Positions 15,514 to 24,673 of a stretch of 64,000 nucleotides of DNA are shown one piece after another. The notes under the pieces were generated by a model that saw only the letters and a program-made list of their open reading frames with translations, was not told where the DNA came from and did not search any database. Position 1 is the first letter of the stretch. Each line of letters starts with the position of its first letter. A program made the translations under genes and the position numbers. Source of the DNA: Streptomyces sp. CB01201 (GTDB taxonomy: Bacteria > Actinomycetota > Actinomycetes > Streptomycetales > Streptomycetaceae); assembly GCF_002803085.1 (NCBI RefSeq), contig NZ_NNBJ01000001.1, forward strand, positions 637,040 through 701,039, written 5' to 3'.

Positions 15514-17397
15514 ATGTCTCCGCGCCTGCCACGCCCCCGCGTTCTCGCCCTCGCTCTCGTGCTCTGCCTCGGCGCCGGGGGAGCCGCCTGGTACGCGCTG
15601 CCCGAGCACGACAACGGCCCGGGACCCGTCGCCATCCGGGTCGACCAGGGCGGCTACGCCGGCGCGGAGCCCAAGACGGCCTTCGCGATGGGGCCGCGGG
15701 ACAAGCTGGCAGGCGCGCACTTCGAAGTGGTCGACGAGGCCGGGCGGGCGGTACTCGACGGCGCTCCCGGGCCCAGTACGGGAGCCTGGAACCGGGCGTA
15801 CGACACCGTACGGCCCCTCGACCTGTCCGCCCTCAGCAAGCCCGGCACCTACCGGCTGCGCCTGACCGGCAGCGTCGACGCCGTCTCGCCCCGGTTCACC
15901 GTGGCGCCGGCCGGCCGGCTCATGCAGAACCTGGCGGCCGACAACGTCCGCTTCTTCCAGGCGCAGCGCGACGGCGCCGACATCGTCCCGGGCGAACTGG
16001 GCCGCAAACCCTCCCACCTCGCGGACCGCTCGGCGCAGGTGTACGCCACGCCCCACTACAACGACGACGGCACCCGGCTGACCGCCCCGCTGCGGCGGAC
16101 CGGGCAGTCCGTCGATGTGTCGGGAGGGTGGTTCGACGCGGGGGACTACCTGAAGTTCACCCACACCGCGTCCTACGCCACCGACGAACTGCTGCTCGCG
16201 CAAAGGGCGTTGCCCGACACCCCCGGGCTGGCGGCCGAGGCCCGGCACGGCCTGTCCTGGCTCGACAAGATGTGGGACGGCCGCACCCGTACGCTCTACG
16301 CGCAGGTCGGCCTGGGCGCCGGCGACAAGAAGCTGCACGGCGACCACGATGTGTGGCGCCTGCCGGAGGCGGACGACGCCCGGCAGGCGCAGGACGGCGA
16401 CGCCGACCAACTGGTCGCACTCCGCCCCGTCTTCCGCGCCAACCAGCCCGGCGCGCCCATCAGCCCGAACCTGGCGGGCCGGGTCGCGGCCGCCTTCGCG
16501 CTGGCCGCACAGATCGACGCGGCCCGGGACCCGGCCGGCGCCCGGCAGTGGCTGGACAAGGCCGCCGCCGTCTACGGCCAGGCCGACACGCACCACCCCC
16601 GCCGGCTGGTGACCACCTTCCCGCACGCCTTCTACAGCGAGGAATCCTGGCAGGACGACATGGAGTTCGGCGCGGTCGAACTCGCCCTCGCAGCACAACA
16701 GTTGCGGGATGGCAGGGCCGAGCAGTGGCACACGCAGGCCGGCACCTGGGCGCGCGCCTACCTGTCCTCGGGCAATCCCGGCACGCTCGACGTCTCCGAC
16801 GTGAGCGCGCTCGCCCATGCGGACCTGCTGCGCCTGGGCCCCTCGGCCGCGGTCGCCGCCGACCTGCGCAGGCAGCTCGCCGACGGTGAACGCCGCGCCA
16901 TGAAGGACCCCTTCCGCGCAGGAGCGGTCTACACGGACTTCGACGCCGTGCCGCACACCTTCGGCCTCGTGGCCACGGCCGCCCTCTACGCCAAGGCCAC
17001 CGGCGACCACCACTTCGACGCGTTCGCCGCGCAGCAGCGGGGCTGGGCGCTCGGCGCCAACGCCTGGGGGACGAGCTTCATGATCGGCACCGGCGAGGTG
17101 TTCCCGCACTGCCCGGCCCATCAGGTGGCCAACCTGGCGGGCAGTCTCACCGGCCGGGGCGCGCTGTTGCGGGGCGCGGTCGTCAACGGGCCCAACGGGG
17201 CCAAGAAGCTCTCCGGCGACGACGAGACCCTGGAAGCGACGCGCGCATGTGCGGCGGGGGGAGCCGAGTGGAAGCGCTTCGACGGCAAGGGCGCCCGGTA
17301 CGTCGACCAGGTGGGGGCCTGGCAGACGGTCGAGCCCGCCGACGACTTCGGTTCGACGGCGCTCCTGGCCTTCGCCCTGTCCGGCACCACGGCATGA
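15514..17397 (+). CDS. Glycoside hydrolase family 9 enzyme (cellulase-like, divergent)
   Basis: 627 residues from ATG 15514. An N-terminal hydrophobic segment (about 10-28) acts as signal or anchor. An Ig-like CelD N-terminal domain lies at about 40-130, then an (alpha/alpha)6 barrel. The catalytic Asp region GGWFDAGD is near residue 205. The second GH9 signature survives at the C-terminus (Y-x-D-x4-W-x3-E-x-A), giving the acid Glu, but the usual Asn after it is Gly. The first signature ends PHCPAHQ in place of the normal H-x-R. Probably a secreted beta-glucanase or exo-type glucosidase whose specificity has drifted. Confidence 0.82.
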   Translation: MSPRLPRPRVLALALVLCLGAGGAAWYALPEHDNGPGPVAIRVDQGGYAGAEPKTAFAMGPRDKLAGAHFEVVDEAGRAVLDGAPGPSTGAWNRAYDTVRPLDLSALSKPGTYRLRLTGSVDAVSPRFTVAPAGRLMQNLAADNVRFFQAQRDGADIVPGELGRKPSHLADRSAQVYATPHYNDDGTRLTAPLRRTGQSVDVSGGWFDAGDYLKFTHTASYATDELLLAQRALPDTPGLAAEARHGLSWLDKMWDGRTRTLYAQVGLGAGDKKLHGDHDVWRLPEADDARQAQDGDADQLVALRPVFRANQPGAPISPNLAGRVAAAFALAAQIDAARDPAGARQWLDKAAAVYGQADTHHPRRLVTTFPHAFYSEESWQDDMEFGAVELALAAQQLRDGRAEQWHTQAGTWARAYLSSGNPGTLDVSDVSALAHADLLRLGPSAAVAADLRRQLADGERRAMKDPFRAGAVYTDFDAVPHTFGLVATAALYAKATGDHHFDAFAAQQRGWALGANAWGTSFMIGTGEVFPHCPAHQVANLAGSLTGRGALLRGAVVNGPNGAKKLSGDDETLEATRACAAGGAEWKRFDGKGARYVDQVGAWQTVEPADDFGSTALLAFALSGTTA

Positions 17398-17535
17398 CGT
17401 CCGGCGGGCCGCGGCGGACGACCGGGTGAAACGTCCGGCGGGGCAAAGGGGAGGGTGACGAGCGGGCGCAGGGGAGGGTGACGAGGTCGCGGCACGACGC
17501 TTGTTGGCGCCGCGGACGCGCCCTACGGTGACGCC

Positions 17536-20304
17536 ATGACCTCGGACCGCGGCGCCAGCCCCATGCCCGTAGCAGCTACGAGGGCGGCAGGCGCGAGGGC
17601 GGCCGACCGGGCCGAGCGGCTACTGGGCTCGGACGGACGGTTGGTGGTCCACGGCCCCTGGGGGTCGGGAAAGTCCGTGGTGCTCTCGGAGCTGGCCCGC
17701 CGAGCCGTCGGGGACGGTGTGCCGGTGCTGCGGGTGGCTGCCGCTCCCGGGGACCGGGACCTCGCGCATGCCGCGCTCGCCACCCTGTTCGTCGTCCGGC
17801 CGCCGGGGATGGCCGAGGCCGTGGTGGAAGACAAGCGCGGAGCCCTCGCCGCCGCCATCGGAGGAGTGGGGCCCGGTGGCGCGGCCGGGCACCCGCTGGC
17901 GGTTCGTCTCGCCCTGACGGACCTCTTCGCCTCCCTGGCGCGGGACGGTTCTGCGCTCCTGCTGATCGACGACGCGCAGTGGCTCGACGTGGCCGGTGCC
18001 GAGGCGCTCGGGCACTCCCTGCGGGCCGCGGCGTCCGAACGGTTGAGAGTCGTCGTCGCCGAGCGCGGATGTCGCGAGACGCCGCTCGCCGGCCGGCTGT
18101 GCGGCGACCACGCGGTACGGCTGCCACTCGAACCACTCACCGTCGACGACGTGGCGGACGTGCTCAACTCCCATGCCCTGCCCACTGGTTGGGCCTCACG
18201 GGTCCATCAGTACACCGGGGGCAACCCGGCATTGGTGCGGGCGATGGCCATCGGGCAGCTGCGTCAGCGACCGGATCCCCGGGGCCGCGTCGCACCCTCG
18301 GTGCCGGACACGGCGCGCGCCGCCGCCGAGATCTGGCTGGGCACCGTGGGCCCCGGGCCGCGGGCGACACTCCTGACCGCCGCCCTGGCACACCGCCCGA
18401 CCCCCGCCCTGCTGCGCCGGGCCGGATGCGCGGATGCCACCGAGCGACAGCTGGCCGAAGCGCGCAACGCCGGGATCGTACGGATCGAGCCGACGGGCGT
18501 CGTCGAGTTCGCGGCGCCGGCGCTGCGGGACGCGGCCGCGCACACCGTGAGGCGCTCCGACTCGGCCGCCGCCCATCGGGCGCTGGCCGCGGCGGCGGAC
18601 GACCCGGTGCGTGCCGTCCGCCACCGTCTGCTGGCCTCGGACGCCTTCGACCGCACCCTCGCGGAGTCGGGGGAGTCGGCCGCGCGGCAGGCCGGTTCGC
18701 GCGGCGAGCGGACACTGGCCGCGGAGCTCCTGCTGCTGTCCGCCGATCGCACCCCCGCCGGACACCGCGCGGACCGCATGCGCCGCCTCGCGACGGCAGC
18801 CTCGCACGCGGCGGCGAGCGGCAGCTTCGACCTGGCCGTGCGGGTCGCCGACGCGGTGCGAGCCGCCGGGGCGGGCCGGGTGGAACAGGTCGCGGCACTC
18901 CTCGCGGTGATCGACGCGGGCGGTCAGGCCATGGGGGAACTGGACGACATCATCGCGCGGGCCCGGGAACGCGCGGGCGAGGACCCCGCACTCCTTGCGG
19001 CCGTCCAACTCCGGGTCGCCGTACGGACGAACCTCTGCGACGGGCTGCCGGGCAGCGCTCGCGCCGCCGCCGACCGTGCGGTGCGGATGGCCCGCAACGG
19101 CGGCGACCTCGCACTCGAAGCCGCGGCCCTGTCCATGCGCGCCCGTATGGAGCGGATCACCGGGCACCCCGGCTCCACCCGGACCCTGGCCACCGCGCTC
19201 GCCCTCGCGGTGCCGGCCGAACGGGTCGGCATCCGGAACAGCCCGCAGTACCTGGCCGCCCGGCACGCCGTGTTCGACGACCGGCTCGGCGCCGCCCGCG
19301 AGGCGCTGCTGCGGCTGCTGCCGCTCGCCGAGCGCACCGGCGACGCGGAGGACCTGCAAGAGGTGCTGCGCAGCCTGGCCGAGGTCGACGCGCGCTCGGG
19401 GGCGTGCGTACAGGCACTGGAGTGGGGCGAGCGGGCCCTGAGCCAGTGCGCCGGAGCGGGCCTTTCGCCGGGGCCCGCCTCCTATACGGCGGCCCTCGTC
19501 CAGAGCGCCGGGGGAAGCTTCGCCGAGGCCGCCGCGCACGCCGCGCGGGGCGTGCGCGTCTCGCGGGAGGAACGCGACCTGGTCTTCACCTCGCGCAACC
19601 TGTTCGCGCTGGGGACCGTACGCCTGATCACCGGGCGTCTGACCCAGGCGGCCGAGGCCCTGCGCGAGGTGGCCGCCCTCGAAGCGGAACAACAGGTGCG
19701 CGACGCGACCGCACTGCGCTGGCAGCCCGAGCTGATCGAGACGCTGGTGGGTCTGGGGCGACTGGACGAGGCCCGGGCCCTGCTGGCACGGGTGCGGCGG
19801 GCCATGGGTTCCGCCGCGCTGAGCACCGGCGCGGGCGCGGCGCTGGCCAGGGCCGAGGCCACGTACCGCGACCGGACCGGCGAACCGGACACGGCCCGTG
19901 CGCTGCTGGACACCTCGCTCGTCCAATTCCGCGCCCTGGGGCTCCAGGTGGAGGAGGGGCGCACCCTCCTCCACCTGGCCCGCCTCGAACGCGGACGGCG
20001 TCGGCAGGCCGCCGCACGGGCGGCGGCGCAGCGCGCCCACGCTCTGTTCGCCCGCATCCACGCCCGCCCCTGGGTCGCCCTCCTGAGCGCTCCCGCCGCC
20101 TCCGCGGCCGGCCCGCTGACCGAGGCGGAGGCCGCACTCGCGACGATCGTGGCCGAGGGGGCGACCAACCAGGAAGCCGCGAACCGCCTGCACCTGTCGG
20201 TGAAGACGGTCGAGGCCGTGCTGAGCCGCGTCTACCGCAAGCTCGCCGTCCGGTCGCGGACCGAACTGGGGCCCGCCCTAAGGAGGTTGGACCCTTCGCA
20301 CTGA
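17536..20304 (+). CDS. LuxR-family ATPase regulator (LAL/MalT-like)
   Basis: 922 residues from ATG 17536. Walker A GPWGSGKS is at 40-47 and Walker B LLLIDDAQWLD near 140, giving an AAA/STAND-type ATPase. A long helical repeat region follows, and a LuxR helix-turn-helix closes the protein (about 855-915: LTEAEAALATIVAEGATNQEAA, then LHLSVKTVEAVLSRVYRKL). Large LuxR proteins of this design activate biosynthetic or catabolic operons on sensing a small molecule. The gene is monocistronic, convergent with the S1 protease gene, and no target is evident. The position between GH9 and protease genes does not prove control of either. Confidence 0.88.
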   Translation: MTSDRGASPMPVAATRAAGARAADRAERLLGSDGRLVVHGPWGSGKSVVLSELARRAVGDGVPVLRVAAAPGDRDLAHAALATLFVVRPPGMAEAVVEDKRGALAAAIGGVGPGGAAGHPLAVRLALTDLFASLARDGSALLLIDDAQWLDVAGAEALGHSLRAAASERLRVVVAERGCRETPLAGRLCGDHAVRLPLEPLTVDDVADVLNSHALPTGWASRVHQYTGGNPALVRAMAIGQLRQRPDPRGRVAPSVPDTARAAAEIWLGTVGPGPRATLLTAALAHRPTPALLRRAGCADATERQLAEARNAGIVRIEPTGVVEFAAPALRDAAAHTVRRSDSAAAHRALAAAADDPVRAVRHRLLASDAFDRTLAESGESAARQAGSRGERTLAAELLLLSADRTPAGHRADRMRRLATAASHAAASGSFDLAVRVADAVRAAGAGRVEQVAALLAVIDAGGQAMGELDDIIARARERAGEDPALLAAVQLRVAVRTNLCDGLPGSARAAADRAVRMARNGGDLALEAAALSMRARMERITGHPGSTRTLATALALAVPAERVGIRNSPQYLAARHAVFDDRLGAAREALLRLLPLAERTGDAEDLQEVLRSLAEVDARSGACVQALEWGERALSQCAGAGLSPGPASYTAALVQSAGGSFAEAAAHAARGVRVSREERDLVFTSRNLFALGTVRLITGRLTQAAEALREVAALEAEQQVRDATALRWQPELIETLVGLGRLDEARALLARVRRAMGSAALSTGAGAALARAEATYRDRTGEPDTARALLDTSLVQFRALGLQVEEGRTLLHLARLERGRRRQAAARAAAQRAHALFARIHARPWVALLSAPAASAAGPLTEAEAALATIVAEGATNQEAANRLHLSVKTVEAVLSRVYRKLAVRSRTELGPALRRLDPSH

Positions 20305-20342
20305 GGTGGGGCGGCCGCTGCGGGCGCCACCGCGCGCTCGGC

Positions 20343-21758
20343 TCAGGTGACGGTCCACTGGAAGGACGTGCTGCCGCGCGTGCCGTTGGCCTCGGTCGCG
20401 GTCACGGTGACCGTGCTCGTGCCCCGGGCGGTCGGCGTGCCGGAGACCAGTCCGGTCCTCGCGTTGACGCTCACGCCCGCGGGCAGTCCGGTGGCGGCGA
20501 AGGTCAGGGCGCCGCCGTCACTCGCCTTCGCCTGAATCGTGAAGGAGAAGATCCAGTAACCGACCCAACTCGACTGATTGCCGGGGCTGTTGACGGTGAC
20601 CGTGCCGCTGCCGCCCGCCGGGTTCACCGTCCACTTGAAGGACGCGCTGCCCGCGGCCTTCGACTGGTCGGTGGCCGTCACGGTGACCTGGTAGGTGCCG
20701 GCCGCCGTGGGCGTGCCGGAGATCAGACCGGTGGCGGAGTCGATGGCGAGGCCCGCGGGAAGCCCGGTCGCGGTGTAGGTCAAGGTGGCTCCGGGGGTGG
20801 TGTCCGTGGCTGCCACCTGGAGGCGGGCGGGGCTCGCGACCGTGCCCGTCTGGTCACCGGGGTTGGCCACGGTCACGGCGCCACCGGGCGCGCCGCCGGT
20901 GGCGAGCCGCACACCCAGGTCGCTCAGCGCGTTGGTGACCGGGTAGAAGCTGCTCACGGTGTCACTGCCGCCGCTCACCACACCGAGCGCCGTCGAGCCG
21001 TCGTACAGACCGCCGCCACTGTCGCCGGACTGGGTGAGGTTCCCGGTCTGGATCAGATGGTTGACCACCACACCGTTGTCGTACGTGACGGTCTGGTCGA
21101 CCGCGTTGACCGTGCCGCAGGTGGTGCCGGACGTCGCCCCGTTCTTGCACACGCTCTCGCCGACGCGTGCCGTGCCGACCTTGGTGAACGTGGTGGTGTC
21201 GGGGGTGAGTGCGTTGGTCACGAGGCTCGCGTCGGTGCCGTTCGGGCCGACCTTCACGGTCTTGCCGATGAAGTCGCCGGCGGGCGTCTGCCAGCCGTTG
21301 GCGGCCTTGCAGTGACCGGCCGTCAGCACGTAGTTGCTCTGCCCGTCCGTGACGTTGAAGCCGATGGAGCACCAACTGCCGGTGTTACCGACCACTTGGA
21401 GTTTGTCGCCGGTGTGGGTGGTGCTCTGCTGCACCATCCTGCCCCTGGTGTGCTCGACGCGGACCGAACCGCCCAGGGCGGTCGCCTTCGCCAGCAGCCG
21501 TTCCAGGTCCGGGCCGTGCGCCGCATCGCTGACGGTGAGGACCACCTGCCCGGCCGCCGGGTCGAGTCCGTAGGCCGTGTTCGGTACGGCGGGCAGGGCG
21601 GCCAGTTCGGACCTGGCCACCTCCGACCGTGCCAGGGGGGCGGCCGGTCGCGCGGGGGCGTCGGAGCCCTGGGCCGCGAAGGCCGGCGGCACGGACAGCA
21701 CCGCGGCGGCGGCAGCCACACACAGGGCGGCGGCGCCGGCTCGTCTGGATATGTTCAT
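20343..21758 (-). CDS. Secreted S1-family serine protease with two Ig-like repeats
   Basis: 471 residues from ATG 21758. A signal peptide covers about 1-28 (cleavage after AFA), and a propeptide-like region reaches about residue 110. A trypsin-like domain follows with His in TAGHC, Asp in GTDASL and the nucleophile in GDSGGG: the triad is complete, as in streptogrisin-type proteases. Two C-terminal repeats of the putative-Ig type (each with ATGLPAG and GLxSGTPTAxGT) replace the usual carbohydrate-binding tail and probably mediate binding outside the cell. Cysteine pairs flank His and Ser as expected for disulfides. Confidence 0.9.
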   Translation of the reverse strand: MNISRRAGAAALCVAAAAAVLSVPPAFAAQGSDAPARPAAPLARSEVARSELAALPAVPNTAYGLDPAAGQVVLTVSDAAHGPDLERLLAKATALGGSVRVEHTRGRMVQQSTTHTGDKLQVVGNTGSWCSIGFNVTDGQSNYVLTAGHCKAANGWQTPAGDFIGKTVKVGPNGTDASLVTNALTPDTTTFTKVGTARVGESVCKNGATSGTTCGTVNAVDQTVTYDNGVVVNHLIQTGNLTQSGDSGGGLYDGSTALGVVSGGSDTVSSFYPVTNALSDLGVRLATGGAPGGAVTVANPGDQTGTVASPARLQVAATDTTPGATLTYTATGLPAGLAIDSATGLISGTPTAAGTYQVTVTATDQSKAAGSASFKWTVNPAGGSGTVTVNSPGNQSSWVGYWIFSFTIQAKASDGGALTFAATGLPAGVSVNARTGLVSGTPTARGTSTVTVTATEANGTRGSTSFQWTVT

Positions 21759-21936
21759 TCCACACCTCTCGAAGGTCGGGGAGAGCGGTGCGGACATACT
21801 CGATCCGCCCTGGAGTGCGCGGCATCGGGGAAATCCCTTGTCCTTGGCGGCGACGGGGCGAGGGGCCGGGTGCCCGGCCCGCGCGACGGGAGGAAGAATG
21901 GACCGGCAAGGATCCATCCACGACGGGAGTTCTGCC

Positions 21937-22704
21937 ATGAATCCGCGCGCCACCGGCCGCCGCGTCCTGGTCAGCGGGGCCTCACGGGGCCTCGGCCGTG
22001 CCGTCTGCCAGGCCTTCGCCGCCAACGGTGACCGGGTCGCCGTGCACTACGGCTCGCGCGCGGACGAGGCGAAGGCGACGCTGGAGTCCCTGGAGGGGGA
22101 GGGGCACGGGCTGGTCGGGGGCGACCTGTCCGACCCTGCGGGGGCGGCGGCCGTGGAGTCGGCTGCCGCCGAACTGCTCGGCGGTATCGACGTGTTGGTG
22201 AACAACGCCGCCGTGAACCTGCCCCATCCGCTCGCCGAGACCTCGTACGAGGAGTGGGTGGACGTGTGGCAGCGGCACGTCACGGTGAATCTGCTGGGTA
22301 CGGCCCATCTGAGCTATCTCGCGGGGCGCCGGATGATCGCGCAGGGGACGGGCGGCCGGATCGTCAACATCGGTTCGCGCGGCGCGTTCAAGGGCGAGCC
22401 CGACCATCCCGCGTACGGCGCCACGAAGGCGGCCGTGCACGCGCTCGGCCAGTCCCTCGCCGTCTCGCTGGCCCCGCACGGGATCGGCGTCGCCTCCGTC
22501 GCCCCCGGCTTCTTCGACACCGAACGGGTGGCGCCCCGCCTGGACGGCGCCGAGGGCGCGGCGATCCGGGCGCAGAGCCCGTTCGGCCGGGTCGGTTCGG
22601 CACCGGAGATCGCGACGGCCGTGCTGTGGCTGGCCTCACCCGAGGCCGAGTGGGCGTCGGGGGCGGTCCTCGACCTGAACGGGGCGTCCTACCTGCGTAC
22701 GTGA
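21937..22704 (+). CDS. Short-chain dehydrogenase/reductase (FabG-like)
   Basis: 255 residues from ATG 21937. SGASRGLG at 13-20 is the cofactor motif, NNAAVN the central motif, and the catalytic Tyr-x3-Lys is in AYGATK near 155, with the Ser in NIGSRG. The end is typical of FabG-like reductases (GAVLDLNGASYLRT). NADPH-dependent reduction of a keto group is likely. It reads convergently toward the HEXXH gene of the next cluster and is probably not part of it. Confidence 0.87.
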   Translation: MNPRATGRRVLVSGASRGLGRAVCQAFAANGDRVAVHYGSRADEAKATLESLEGEGHGLVGGDLSDPAGAAAVESAAAELLGGIDVLVNNAAVNLPHPLAETSYEEWVDVWQRHVTVNLLGTAHLSYLAGRRMIAQGTGGRIVNIGSRGAFKGEPDHPAYGATKAAVHALGQSLAVSLAPHGIGVASVAPGFFDTERVAPRLDGAEGAAIRAQSPFGRVGSAPEIATAVLWLASPEAEWASGAVLDLNGASYLRT

Positions 22705-22763
22705 CGCAGGGCGCGGAACGGCGGGTGGCGCCTGACCTCCGCCCGCACCTGGTCTGGTCCTCG

Positions 22764-23720
22764 TCAGCCGCCCCGAGCGTCCGTCAGTTCCCGTTCCCAT
22801 GTGAGCAGATCGTCGAAGTAGGAGCGGCCCCGGTCGGTCCACTCCGCGATCGGTTTCAGCGCCTCCACGGTGCGGTGCAGGCGCTCCAGCGCGTTGTCGC
22901 GCCGCTCACGGACCTCCGGCGGCGCGGCCTCCTGCGCCGCCCATCGGGTGAGCCCGTACGCCATGCGCGCGAGGACGTGTGCGGCGTGCACGGCGCCCGC
23001 GACCGGCCTGGGTTCGGGGCGCAGTGAGTGGGTCACCAGGGTGTCGCCGTTGAGCAGGAACGTCTCGAAGGTGTTGCGCAGGTAGAGGGAGTGATGGCCG
23101 GTTTCGTGCAGGAGCGCCTCGAACGCGGCGGGGGTGCTCTGGATGCTTTCCGTGCCGAGGTAGATGGCGCCGAAGGTCTGGCGAAGCGTGCCCGAACGGA
23201 AGGGCCCGGCCCGGACGTACACGATGACGCGGATCAACAGATCCATTTCGAGTACGGCCTCCGGCCATACTCTGCGCAGGATTTCCCGGGCCGATGCGAC
23301 ATGCCCGGTCGCCTCCGCCATGTCCGGGGCGCCGAACCGGTCCGCACCCGCACCGGTGAGGCGCTGGACGTCCGCCAGGAGTTCCTCGATGCCATGGCGG
23401 CACCAATCGGGGCACGGGTGAGTTCCGCCTTCGATGTGTTCCAGGGCGGGCATCAGTACGCCGGGCGTCTGGCGGCGCAGCAGATCGGCGACACGCTCGC
23501 GGGCCGCCGCGGTTTCGGCGGGGTGGGCGGGGCCGCTTCCGGCGGGTGCCCTCGTCGCTTCCCACACCAGGCCGGGGTGCAGGCAGGAGGGTTTCTCCCC
23601 CGTTGGCAGCAGGGGGGAGAGGCGCTGGGAAACCGCGTGCTGGTGGCTTCGCGTCAGGCTCGCGGTCCCGGCCGGCGTCATGGCGACCCGGACCGTTTCA
23701 TCGCGCCCCGGGTCCCTCAC
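22764..23720 (-). CDS. HEXXH-motif peptide-modifying protein
   Basis: 318 residues. It starts at GTG 23720, overlapping the JmjC gene stop (GTGA), which indicates translational coupling and membership of the cluster. His205-Glu-Thr-Gly-His209 is the HExxH metal-binding motif, set in a helix (AALLHETGHH preceded by STPAAFE). The context fits the RiPP-associated HEXXH family, members of which are alpha-ketoglutarate-dependent peptide beta-hydroxylases and were earlier thought to be proteases. The rest is helical with no signal peptide. Likely substrate: the 56-residue precursor encoded at the head of this operon. A true protease remains the alternative. Confidence 0.8.
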   Translation of the reverse strand: MRDPGRDETVRVAMTPAGTASLTRSHQHAVSQRLSPLLPTGEKPSCLHPGLVWEATRAPAGSGPAHPAETAAARERVADLLRRQTPGVLMPALEHIEGGTHPCPDWCRHGIEELLADVQRLTGAGADRFGAPDMAEATGHVASAREILRRVWPEAVLEMDLLIRVIVYVRAGPFRSGTLRQTFGAIYLGTESIQSTPAAFEALLHETGHHSLYLRNTFETFLLNGDTLVTHSLRPEPRPVAGAVHAAHVLARMAYGLTRWAAQEAAPPEVRERRDNALERLHRTVEALKPIAEWTDRGRSYFDDLLTWERELTDARGG

Positions 23721-24673
23721 TTGTCACCGGGATTCGACTCCACCGCCAGCACCTCGGCGAGCGATACGGATTCCGACCTGGTGAGTTCCTGCTCCCGTGC
23801 CTGGAGACGGCGCAGGATCAGCGCGGAAATCATCTCGTCGCCCAGGCCGTCCAGCGCACGTGAGACGTCCTCCCGTACCTCCTGCCAGATGGCCTTAGAC
23901 TGGCGGTTCAACGCGTCGGACCTGGCCGGCAGGCGGCCCCGCATCGACACGGTCCGCTCGGCGACGAGGTCCAGCACGTCGTGCAGGACATCGACCCAGT
24001 GGTCCTCCACGCCGTCGGAGAACGTGATGTGAACCGAGCCGTCGTCCCCGGTGATCCCCTCGTGGTAATAGCCGCGGGGCAGGTAGAGACAGTCGCCGGG
24101 GTGCAGGACGATCTCCTGGGACAGGGGGGTCTCCGGTGTGTCCCCGGGCTTGGAGCGCTTGATGGGCCATTGCTTGGGCGGCTCGTGAAGCCGCCATGTC
24201 TTGGAGCCGGCCAGTTGGCGTATGAAGACGCTGGCCATGTCGTAGTGCACGGGGGCGCCTTGGGCGCGGGGCGGTGTCAAGAACGCGTTGGCCGCGACGG
24301 GACATCCGATGTCGTCGGCCAACTCCGCGCAGAAGGACGCCACTTCCGGGCAGTACGTGGACATCGCCTGGAAGACGAGCGTCGCCCCCGCCCGCATCTC
24401 CGACACCACGTGCTGCGGATCCGCCAACCCGGACAGTACCCGGCGCTCGTCGGCGCCCCCCTTGGTCTTGGCGGTGCGCCGCACGCCTATGTCCTCGCCG
24501 TGGCGCCACAGCCTGACGTATGGAGTGCGCAGCCCTCGGTCGAAGAGGAGCCGCTGCGCGATCTCCGTGGAGAACGCATGGCCCAGCCCGGCCAGGTTCC
24601 GGCTCACATACGGCTTCTTGTCCCGAATGGACGCCAGCATGGACGGGTCGTCAAGAACTAGTTCTACTGCCAT
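23717..24673 (-). CDS. JmjC/cupin-type Fe(II) oxygenase (ROXY-like)
   Basis: 318 residues from ATG 24673, overlapping the end of the MFS gene by 23 bases. The cupin core shows the iron facial triad: His143-Tyr-Asp145 and a distal His (His204 in YYHEGI or His215 in VHITFS), with the strand LHPGDCLYLPRGYYH typical of JmjC-type hydroxylases. A C-terminal winged-helix-like segment (about 255-318) matches the ribosomal-oxygenase layout. Such enzymes hydroxylate proteins or peptides with alpha-ketoglutarate and oxygen. In this operon it is probably a second modifying enzyme for the precursor. Cytoplasmic. Confidence 0.83.
   Translation of the reverse strand: MAVELVLDDPSMLASIRDKKPYVSRNLAGLGHAFSTEIAQRLLFDRGLRTPYVRLWRHGEDIGVRRTAKTKGGADERRVLSGLADPQHVVSEMRAGATLVFQAMSTYCPEVASFCAELADDIGCPVAANAFLTPPRAQGAPVHYDMASVFIRQLAGSKTWRLHEPPKQWPIKRSKPGDTPETPLSQEIVLHPGDCLYLPRGYYHEGITGDDGSVHITFSDGVEDHWVDVLHDVLDLVAERTVSMRGRLPARSDALNRQSKAIWQEVREDVSRALDGLGDEMISALILRRLQAREQELTRSESVSLAEVLAVESNPGDK

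Noticed and set aside
20343..22025. A longer start for the S1 protease upstream of 21758
   Set aside because: The ATG at 21758 gives a proper signal peptide; the extension has no signal and crosses the promoter of the divergent SDR.
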